Part shown: positions 8,763-14,816 of the stretch, piece after piece | Layout: each line of letters starts with the position of its first letter | How positions within the stretch are numbered: the first letter of the stretch is position 1 | Source: Pseudomonas sp. Irchel 3E13 | Lineage (GTDB): Bacteria; Pseudomonadota; Gammaproteobacteria; Pseudomonadales; Pseudomonadaceae | DNA length: 36,164 nucleotides | Reading direction: 5' to 3' | Assembly (NCBI RefSeq): GCF_900187455.1 | Contig: NZ_FYDX01000030.1 | Span: 1-36,164 of the forward strand | Notes under the pieces: generated by a model | Told to the model about the DNA's origin: nothing | The model's database searches: none | The model's input: only the letters and a program-made list of their open reading frames with translations | Made by a program: the position numbers and the translations under genes

Positions 8763-9230
8763 TCAATTTTCGGGGTATTCAGCAACGACGTGGTCTGTGC
8801 CTGCCTTTGACAAGCCGATTACCTTATACGCGTCATGTTTCCCGTCCACTTCCATTCCTGGGGAGCCGGCCGGCATGCCTGGAACGGCAATCCCGAGCAG
8901 GTCATCACGTTTGCTCATCGCAATGATTTGCTCGGCGGGCACGTGACCTTCAACAAACTTTCCGTTGATGGTTGCTGTGTGACAAGACGAGAGCTCAGGA
9001 GAAATCCCGAGACCGCGCTTGATCGCGCTCATGTTGGTTTCCACGTGATCAACGACGGTAAAGCCGCTAGCTTCAAGGTGCTGGATCCATTTCTTGCAGC
9101 ACCCGCAATTAGCGTCGCGATGTACATCGATCGTCAATGGCTCTGCTGCGTGACTGGCTGAACTGATGAACAGAGCCACGAGAGCAGCGAGACGAAGTGC
9201 CCGTCTGCGACGAAGAGATTTATTTCGCAT
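8763..9230 (-). CDS. Periplasmic DUF411 metal-binding protein
   Basis: A 155-residue protein of the DUF411 family found in copper and silver resistance clusters. I start it at ATG 9230: a basic stretch MRNKSLRRRRALRLAA and a hydrophobic segment ending SASHA form a signal peptide, and this start overlaps the cytochrome gene stop by only 11 bases. The longer open frame to 9476 lies within the cytochrome gene and is rejected. The mature part has the family motif DANCGCCKKW (Cys42, Cys44, Cys45) and then LSSCHTATINGKFVEGHVPA, which in the family follows the metal-binding Cys cluster. It is the last gene of the copA operon. It probably binds or shuttles Cu(I) in the periplasm; that is inferred from family and context. 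Confidence 0.85.
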   Translation of the reverse strand: MRNKSLRRRRALRLAALVALFISSASHAAEPLTIDVHRDANCGCCKKWIQHLEASGFTVVDHVETNMSAIKRGLGISPELSSCHTATINGKFVEGHVPAEQIIAMSKRDDLLGIAVPGMPAGSPGMEVDGKHDAYKVIGLSKAGTDHVVAEYPEN

Positions 9231-10023
9231 GGGTATGTTCCTTCCCATCAGTATGTGTATGTGGTTTGGGCTGTACGGTTGGAGTCGGGGCCGCATCATC
9301 TGAAGCTTCCCTAACCTTATGATCGGCGTGGTCAGCAGGCTCATTTGCAGACGGCGCTGCGGAGGGGCCATGGGCATGTGCCGTGTTTTTCTCGTCATCA
9401 TGAGCGCGGACTTCCGCCCTTTGGTTGGCAGCACCTGCGCCACTTTGCCCCTGGGTCGTTCCATGCTGACCCTCATGGTTGTGCATCACGCTTTCGCCAC
9501 CACCGTGTTGATGGCCACCGCTACTCGTGATCAGAGCCTTGTATTGCTCTGCATCCAGTGACGGAAGTTGCTGGAGAAATGCGACCATCCCCCATATGTA
9601 GGGATCGGCCATGCTTTTGCCCCACGCGGGCATGCCGGTGGATTTGATGCCGTGCTTGATGATCCAAAAAGCTGCGGCTGGGTGCCCATCGACGCCCAGT
9701 TTCGAAAGGTTCGGAGGTGCGGGGTAAAGGCTGTTACTCAGTTCGGTGCCTGCAAGCCCCGGAGCCAAATGGCAACCGACACACATCGAGTTGTAGTTGC
9801 CAGCACCTTCACGGATGAGGGCTTCTTGGCTCAGGTCGGGGACCTGAATGTTGCGCGAGCGCACTTCGATCGAGCGATCCCGAGCAATAGAAAGTATTGC
9901 GTAGACGGGGGCGGAGTGCGGGTCATCCGCCCCGACATTGATCACGCCGAAATACACCGCGCCGGCAGCCGCTGCTACGGTGGCCAGACCAGCAGCTATC
10001 AGTGCCTTCAGCGTTATTTTCAT
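9220..10023 (-). CDS. Membrane-anchored c-type cytochrome with His-rich tail
   Basis: A 267-residue protein. Residues 1-30 form a signal or anchor helix. The haem-binding motif CVGCH is at 81-85 and the likely axial Met131 lies in GMPAWGKSM, so residues 65-155 are a class I cytochrome c domain. From about residue 169 to the end the protein is a low-complexity tail rich in His, Asp, Glu and Ala with many HxH clusters, ending HTHTDGKEHTHAK; it could bind copper. It lies 9 bases after copB in the same operon, upstream of the DUF411 gene. An electron-transfer role linked to CopA oxidase or to copper reduction is possible but is my inference. Confidence 0.85.
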   Translation of the reverse strand: MKITLKALIAAGLATVAAAAGAVYFGVINVGADDPHSAPVYAILSIARDRSIEVRSRNIQVPDLSQEALIREGAGNYNSMCVGCHLAPGLAGTELSNSLYPAPPNLSKLGVDGHPAAAFWIIKHGIKSTGMPAWGKSMADPYIWGMVAFLQQLPSLDAEQYKALITSSGGHQHGGGESVMHNHEGQHGTTQGQSGAGAANQRAEVRAHDDEKNTAHAHGPSAAPSANEPADHADHKVREASDDAAPTPTVQPKPHTHTDGKEHTHAK

Positions 10024-10032
10024 ACTTGGTTC

Positions 10033-10974
10033 TCAGAACCACATCCGAATACCGGCGACAAAGCGTGCCTCGCTGGCATCTTCACCTTCCTCACGTGCAA
10101 AGTCTGCCGTATTACCATAAGAACGGCTCCAACTCACCCCGATATAAGGGGCAAATTGCCGGACAATCTCATAACGCAATCGGAGCCCCACTTCGGTGTT
10201 GGCTAATCCGGACCCGATGCCGCGCTGAGGGTCATTCTTCCCATAAAAATTGACCTCGGCCGTCGGCTGCAAAATCAATCGATTCGTCAGCAGAATGTCG
10301 TAATCGCCTTCCAGCCGAGCAGCCGATTGACCGTTCTCACCGATGTAGGCTGTTGCTTCGGCCTCGAAGTTGTAGAGGGCCATGCCCTGAATGCCGAGTG
10401 CGGCCCAGGTTTGAGGAGACCCTGGTTTGAAATCCTGTCGTACACCGGTGACGACGTCCCACCACGGTCCGATGGAGTGCCCCCAGAGCGCGGATAATTC
10501 AGCGCTTTCCGTCACGCCATTGGTACGTTCGCCTTCCGAGCGCAACCACAGTCGATTAATGTCACCGCCGATCCATCCTTTTGCATCCCAAGCCAACGCA
10601 CTACCGTTGTCAGCATCCTGGTATTCAAACTTATCCAGCAGCATGAAAGAGTTGATTGTTTTGTCGTGGACACCATGACCAGCGACATCTGGAAAGGCGG
10701 CTGCACGGTCAGCATCGGTAAGTACGGGGACAGGGGTTCGACTGGTTGTCGTCGTTCCTTCATCCATACTTTCCATGCCGGTCATTTGACCGTCGTCCAT
10801 TTTCATCTTGCTGTGGTCCATAGCCCCCATGTTGCTATGGTCCATCGCTCCCATGGAGCCATGGTTCATCTTGGAGTGATCCATCTTTTCAGCGGCGTGA
10901 GCCACGGCAAAGAAGACAGGACTCGTAGAAACTGCCAATACCATCAACGTTGGGCGTAAAAAATTCCTGGTCAT
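10033..10974 (-). CDS. copB: CopB outer-membrane copper resistance protein
   Basis: A 313-residue protein of the CopB/PcoB family, an outer-membrane beta-barrel that works with CopA. The start is ATG 10974, giving MTRNFLRPTLMVLAVSTSP and a signal peptide ending AHA; upstream codons in the open frame belong to the small gene before it. The mature N terminus is Met- and His-rich with repeated MDHSKM, MDHSNM units that would bind copper. The rest (FDKFEYQDAD, LRSEGE, AYIGENGQSAARLEGDYD, LRLRYEI) is alternating barrel-like sequence ending in a C-terminal Phe (IRMWF), as outer-membrane barrels do. It follows the small Met/His gene after only 4 bases. Confidence 0.92.
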   Translation of the reverse strand: MTRNFLRPTLMVLAVSTSPVFFAVAHAAEKMDHSKMNHGSMGAMDHSNMGAMDHSKMKMDDGQMTGMESMDEGTTTTSRTPVPVLTDADRAAAFPDVAGHGVHDKTINSFMLLDKFEYQDADNGSALAWDAKGWIGGDINRLWLRSEGERTNGVTESAELSALWGHSIGPWWDVVTGVRQDFKPGSPQTWAALGIQGMALYNFEAEATAYIGENGQSAARLEGDYDILLTNRLILQPTAEVNFYGKNDPQRGIGSGLANTEVGLRLRYEIVRQFAPYIGVSWSRSYGNTADFAREEGEDASEARFVAGIRMWF

Positions 10975-10978
10975 GATC

Positions 10979-11227
10979 TCAATCCGCCTTCTTGTTTTCT
11001 TGGTCATGATCCATCGACTCATGGCGCATCTTGGTATGAGGCATCGTCGCGTGATTCGGCGTTGCCTCGTTTGACTTGGTCGCAGTCTTGTTCGGCGCAT
11101 CCGCAGAAGTAGCAGGTGAAGGATCACCACTTTCTTCGACTGCCAATGCTACGCAGGAGAACCCACCCATGAGGCCAAAGGCAAAGAGGCAACCGACCAG
11201 CGATTTACGATTTAGGTGTGTGCTCAC
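10979..11227 (-). CDS. Small exported Met/His-rich protein between copA and copB
   Basis: An 82-residue protein with a signal peptide (about residues 1-29, ending VALA) and a short mature part rich in Thr, Asn, Met and His (HATMPHTKMRHESMDHD). I do not recognise a named family, but the composition suggests a periplasmic copper-binding peptide. The start is GTG at 11227 behind GGAGACGATCT, 12 bases after the copA stop, and the end is 4 bases before copB, so it is a real operon member. Its tail (MDHD) resembles the repeats of CopA and CopB, so it could have come from the N terminus of one of them. Confidence 0.7.
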   Translation of the reverse strand: MSTHLNRKSLVGCLFAFGLMGGFSCVALAVEESGDPSPATSADAPNKTATKSNEATPNHATMPHTKMRHESMDHDQENKKAD

Positions 11228-11239
11228 AGATCGTCTCCT

Positions 11240-13216
11240 TTACTCATCAACCCGTACTTCACGGAACATGCCCATTTCCATATGGAAAAGCAGGTGGCAG
11301 TGATAGGCCCAGCGACCTAAAGCATCGGCGGTGACTCGATAGCTGCGCTTGGTACCCGGTGGCATGTCGATTGTGTGCTTACGTACCATGAACTTGCCGT
11401 TTTCATCTTCAAGGTCGCTCCACATTCCATGAAGGTGGATGGGGTGCGTCATCATGGTGTCGTTTACCAAGGTGATGCGAAGACGCTCCCCGTACTTGAG
11501 ACGAAGGGGCTCAGCATCAGAAAATTTGATGCCGTTGAAGGACCAGGAAAACTTTTCCATGTGACCGGTCAGATGCAGCTCAATGGTGCGATTGGGCTCG
11601 CGGCCATCAGGGTCCTGGAAAGTACTCTTCAGATCTGAGTAAGTGAGCACCCGTCGACCGTTGTTCCGCAAACCGATACCTGGATCGTTCAGTTTTGGCG
11701 TTGGGTTCATGGCCTGCATGTCAACCAACGGGTTGTTGGTTTCGGACGCTGGGTGAGATTGCATCTCGCCTCCCATGCCGCCCATCCCTGCCATCTGGCT
11801 GTGATCCATGCCGGCCATGTTGGACATGTCGCCTTTGTCCATCCCCGCCATCTTGCTGTGGTCCATGCCGGCCATGTTGGACATGTCACCTTTGTCCATA
11901 CCTGCCATCTTGCTATGGTCCATACCGGCCATGTTGGTCATGTCACCGCTGCCCATGCCGGTCATTCCGGTCATGTCACCTTGGTCCATTCCCTGCATCT
12001 TGCTGTGATCCATGCCAGCCATACCTGACATGTCACCCGGTTTCATATCGCCGCCGCCCATGCCAGCCATGCTGCCATGGTCCATGCCAGCCATACCGCC
12101 CATGCCCATGTCATCCATGGTCAAGAGCGGACGTGGATCGATCGCCGGTACCGGTGCTTTCAGTCCTTCACGAACTGCCAAGGTCCCCCGCGCATAGCCG
12201 GTTCTATCCATGGACTGGGCGAAGATTGTGTAAGCCTCCTCGGTGGCAGGCTCAACAATCACATCATAGGTTTCTGCCACGGCGATTCGGAATTCATCGA
12301 CACTGACTGGTTGGACATATTGGCCGTCGGCCGCCACCACGGTCATTTTCAAACCAGGAATGCGAACATCGAAATAGCTCATCGCTGAGCCATTGATAAA
12401 GCGCAGGCGCAGCTTCTCGCCAGGCTTAAAAATACCGGTCCAGTTGCCGTTCGGCGCTTGGCCATTCATGAGGTAGGTGTAGGTATCCCCGCTGACGTCT
12501 GCCAGATCAGTGGGGTTCATTTTCATTTCGGCCCACATTTTCCGGTCGGCGACGGCAGCAGACCAACCTTGCTTGCTGACGTCGTCGATGAAGTCGCCCA
12601 CGGTACGTTTGTGGTGGTTGTAGTAGTCCGATTGTTTCTTGAGTTTGGCCATGACGCGACCAGGATCCTCATCGGTCCAATCAGTCAGCATCACCACATA
12701 GTCGCGATCGTATTGAAACGGCTCAGGCTCTTTCGAATCGATTACGATTGGCCCGTAAACGCCTGCCTGCTCTTGTAACCCGGAGTGGCTGTGGTACCAG
12801 TACGTGCCGTTTTGATGCACGTTGAACTTGTACTCGTACATGCCGTCCGGCGCGATGCCGTGGAAACTCAAACCCGGTACCCCATCCATGTTGGCAGGCA
12901 AAATGATGCCGTGCCAGTGAATGGAGGTGTCTTGCTCCAGACGGTTTTTCACGCGCAGAGTGACCGTCTCTCCTTCGCGCCAACGCAGCAAAGGCCCCGG
13001 CAACGAGCCATTGATGGTCATGGCTGTGCGCGGCGAGCCAGTGATGTTTACCGGCGTTTCACCAATAAACAGATCAAATTCGTTGCCGGTGAGGACGCTC
13101 GGCAGACCTGGACTGGTCACTGCCCATACAGGAGTGCGCCACAGACCAAGGCCGCCAAGGATGCCGCCGGCGGCCAGGCCTTTAACGAATGTCCGTCTAG
13201 AGGTTTTGGAATGCAT
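11240..13216 (-). CDS. copA: CopA periplasmic multicopper oxidase
   Basis: CopA is a laccase-like multicopper oxidase that oxidises Cu(I) and stores copper in the periplasm. I start it at ATG 13216 (658 residues); the frame can be extended to TTG 13231 but ATG has the better spacing to GGAAATAAAC. A twin-arginine signal (SRRTFVKG) opens the protein. Copper-site motifs are present: HWHG in the first domain, YWYHSHSGLQEQ next, then HPIHLHGMW and YHCHLLFHMEMGM near the C terminus. Between them is a Met-rich segment of repeated MAGMDHSKMAGMDKGDMSN units, a usual copper-binding feature of plasmid and island CopA forms. It is the first gene of the five-gene - strand operon and has a CopR-type box about 140 bases upstream. 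Confidence 0.95.
   Translation of the reverse strand: MHSKTSRRTFVKGLAAGGILGGLGLWRTPVWAVTSPGLPSVLTGNEFDLFIGETPVNITGSPRTAMTINGSLPGPLLRWREGETVTLRVKNRLEQDTSIHWHGIILPANMDGVPGLSFHGIAPDGMYEYKFNVHQNGTYWYHSHSGLQEQAGVYGPIVIDSKEPEPFQYDRDYVVMLTDWTDEDPGRVMAKLKKQSDYYNHHKRTVGDFIDDVSKQGWSAAVADRKMWAEMKMNPTDLADVSGDTYTYLMNGQAPNGNWTGIFKPGEKLRLRFINGSAMSYFDVRIPGLKMTVVAADGQYVQPVSVDEFRIAVAETYDVIVEPATEEAYTIFAQSMDRTGYARGTLAVREGLKAPVPAIDPRPLLTMDDMGMGGMAGMDHGSMAGMGGGDMKPGDMSGMAGMDHSKMQGMDQGDMTGMTGMGSGDMTNMAGMDHSKMAGMDKGDMSNMAGMDHSKMAGMDKGDMSNMAGMDHSQMAGMGGMGGEMQSHPASETNNPLVDMQAMNPTPKLNDPGIGLRNNGRRVLTYSDLKSTFQDPDGREPNRTIELHLTGHMEKFSWSFNGIKFSDAEPLRLKYGERLRITLVNDTMMTHPIHLHGMWSDLEDENGKFMVRKHTIDMPPGTKRSYRVTADALGRWAYHCHLLFHMEMGMFREVRVDE
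11815..11928 (-). repeat. 57-base tandem repeat in copA (Met-rich units)
   Basis: Two successive 57-base units (11815-11871 and 11872-11928) differ at only a few bases and encode 19 residues each, of the pattern MAGMDHSK followed by MAGMDKGDMSN. Partial, more diverged units flank them on both sides (about 11765-12115). The repeat keeps the frame, so copies can be gained or lost by slippage, which would change the number of Met copper ligands in CopA. Confidence 0.85.
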
Positions 13217-13356
13217 GCCGTTTATTTCCAATCAGTCAAAAGGGAGCCGTTCAAATCAACCCGTGAGTTGGCAAGATGAGCTTCGCTTACCGAAAAAAAG
13301 ACGAATTTTTCATTGCAAGCGAGCTCAGAAATTGCCACATCTAAACCACCTTCGTG

Positions 13357-13372
13357 ATTACATTTCTGTCAG
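13357..13372 (-). promoter_or_regulatory. Putative CopR box upstream of copA
   Basis: In the copA direction the site reads CTGACAGAAATGTAAT, an imperfect inverted repeat with a 4-base centre. It is about 140 bases upstream of the copA ATG, and a possible -10 (TTTAGAT) follows 11 bases after it, so the box would overlap the -35 position, as expected for an OmpR-type activator. It matches four other sites in the window. Confidence 0.75.
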
Positions 13373-13393
13373 CTTGGCCGCGTGCCTGATCGT

Positions 13394-13600
13394 TCAGCAG
13401 TTTTTATGGTCCATCGCTTTGGCTTTGCTTTCAGCGACAGGCGGTTGAGCGCTCTGCGTTTGAGCTACCTGGTACGATTCCATCGAATTCGTCCTGGCCA
13501 CTTCCATACGTGCGAAAGTCCGGTCACCACCGCCTTCAGCCATGGCCAGAGTGGAAACAGTCAGCGCTGCGGCGACGAACAAGGTTTTGATGGTGTTCAT
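13394..13600 (-). CDS. Small exported PtrA-like protein
   Basis: A 68-residue exported peptide. The start is ATG 13600 behind GAGGTAGCCCAT; the extra N-terminal codons of the open frame have no ribosome site. A signal peptide ends at LAMA, and the mature part opens EGGGDRTFARMEVARTNSME and ends KAMDHKNC. The GGGDR...RM opening is that of the PtrA N-terminal family of Pseudomonas; PtrA is a copper-induced small protein encoded next to copRS in P. aeruginosa. The single Cys at the C terminus with MDH could bind copper. A CopR-type box lies about 120 bases upstream. It is probably transcribed separately from copA, which has its own box. Confidence 0.75.
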   Translation of the reverse strand: MNTIKTLFVAAALTVSTLAMAEGGGDRTFARMEVARTNSMESYQVAQTQSAQPPVAESKAKAMDHKNC

Positions 13601-13722
13601 ATGGGCTACCTCAGATGTGTGAAAATATCCCCTCTGAATCACATGGATTGGACTCTTTGGGGGTGAGCAAAAGACTCAGTTGGACTATAAGAGACACCCC
13701 CTGTCAGGAAGCTTAGGCCAAT

Positions 13723-13738
13723 ATTACAGTTGTGTCAG
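13723..13738 (-). promoter_or_regulatory. Putative CopR box upstream of the PtrA-like gene
   Basis: Read on the - strand the site is CTGACACAACTGTAAT, matching the shared pattern in both half-sites. It is about 120 bases upstream of the ATG at 13600. The 240 bases to its right, up to flgB, contain no second box pointing towards flgB. Confidence 0.7.
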
Positions 13739-13911
13739 TTTGGGATATTTTTCTTGAAGTACACGCTATTTAATACGTATGGTCTCCATCTTTTCGCATT
13801 GCGCGACTTTTATTGAATATAAGATTGAAGTGTAATCATTGCTTTGGGTTCCATTAATTCTCACGGAGGCGATGTTCTAGGTCTCTCCATTAAAATTAAT
13901 AGGAGACTTGA

Positions 13912-13978
13912 ATGCGCTGCTGCAACAGCTGAGTGTTCAATGATCAAAGAAGATAGTAATGCCACCGAGGGTGATTAA
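13912..13978 (+). other. Two tiny leader reading frames before the orphan flgB
   Basis: A strong ribosome site (AGGAGACTTGA) precedes ATG 13912, which opens a six-codon frame MRCCNS ending at TGA 13932. A second mini-frame, MIKEDSNATEGD, runs 13940-13978 and ends 2 bases before the flgB GTG. The Cys-Cys pair in the first is notable in a copper island. They may be leader peptides coupling translation into flgB, or chance frames. Confidence 0.3.
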
Positions 13979-13980
13979 TT

Positions 13981-14394
13981 GTGAGTATTAATTTTGAGAA
14001 AGCATTAGGCTCCGCAGAAAGAGCATTAGTTTATCGTGGCCAAAGAGCTGAGATCTTGAGTAACAATATCGCGAACGCTGACACTCCGAACTTCAAAGCC
14101 CAAGACTTGGATTTTTCTACTGTGCTCGCCAGCCAAACCAAAGAACCTGCTACCACTGCGTTTTCTTTGAAAACAACAAACGCAAAGCATTTTCTTAAGA
14201 AAGAATCGGCGGTGGCTATATACGGGCGCGACTTGCTTTACAGCACGCCGGCTCAGCCTGCCTTGGACCAAAATACTGTCGATCAGCAGGTCGAGGTCGC
14301 CAAATACACAGAAAACGCAATACGTTTCAACGCGGCTTTTACTCGGTTGAATGGAGCATTCAAGGGTTTGCTCAAAGCTCTGCGCGGTGACTAG
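13981..14394 (+). CDS. flgB: FlgB-like flagellar rod protein, orphan copy
   Basis: FlgB is the proximal rod subunit of the flagellar basal body, normally encoded just before flgC. The 137 residues are the full family length. The N-terminal signature is clear (RAEILSNNIANADTPNFKAQ), and the C terminus has the paired heptad-type helix (NTVDQQVEVAKYTENAIRFN, then KGLLKALRGD). I choose GTG 13981 because it gives the standard MSINFEKALGSAERAL opening, with GAGGGTGATTAATT before it. No other flagellar gene is present; it stands alone between a PtrA-like gene and copZ, facing copZ. It could be functional and spare, repurposed, or passive cargo. The 240 bases upstream are AT-rich, and no clear sigma-54 or sigma-28 promoter is seen. 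Confidence 0.88.
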   Translation: MSINFEKALGSAERALVYRGQRAEILSNNIANADTPNFKAQDLDFSTVLASQTKEPATTAFSLKTTNAKHFLKKESAVAIYGRDLLYSTPAQPALDQNTVDQQVEVAKYTENAIRFNAAFTRLNGAFKGLLKALRGD

Positions 14395-14504
14395 CAGCGC
14401 AGGCGCATGCGAGCCCATTTTGACCGACACAGCAGCTTAAGTACTCCTAGATTCAGAGGTATTCTCCTCCAGACGGCGCTCTACTCAGGAGCAGGAGTCT
14501 CCGT

Positions 14505-14705
14505 TCAATGGCTGATCTTGGAAGGAAAGCCAACCGCCTCCACAGCTTTACGAAGCTGTTCCGCGTTTTCGCTACTTTCAACACTCACCTTACCGGTTGA
14601 TCGATCGACTGAGACCGTAGAGTTGCCGTCCAGTGCCTGGATCGCTCTGGTGATTTTGCCGACGCAGCTGCCGCAACCAATGCCTGATACATCTAAGACG
14701 ACCAT
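14505..14705 (-). CDS. copZ: CopZ-type heavy-metal-associated copper chaperone
   Basis: A 66-residue single HMA domain starting at ATG 14705 (MVVLDVSGIGCGSCVGKITR). The metal site is GCGSC in the usual loop position, rather than the more common MTCxxC; the two Cys are kept. The rest (ALDGNSTVSVDRSTGKVSVE, AVEAVGFPSKI) fits the ferredoxin-like fold. CopZ carries Cu(I) in the cytoplasm to P1B ATPases. It lies 111 bases after the P-type ATPase on the same strand, and that ATPase has no HMA domain of its own, so the two probably act together. The longer open frame to 14780 has no support. Confidence 0.85.
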   Translation of the reverse strand: MVVLDVSGIGCGSCVGKITRAIQALDGNSTVSVDRSTGKVSVESSENAEQLRKAVEAVGFPSKISH

Positions 14706-14816
14706 GTAAATTACCCTCGTGCTGAGCGGTGTCTTTTCCCCGCAGCGACAGCATCGACGTTGACACCATGGCAAGGTCAACGATTATCTGATCAAGGTCG
14801 TGAGCGTCATCGACGC

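Noticed and set aside
9568..10206. 212-codon frame on the + strand
   Set aside because: It is antisense to the cytochrome c and copB genes, which have clear motifs.
11695..12306. 203-codon Cys/Pro-rich frame on the + strand
   Set aside because: It is the antisense reading of the copA Met-repeat block; the odd composition comes from the repeat.
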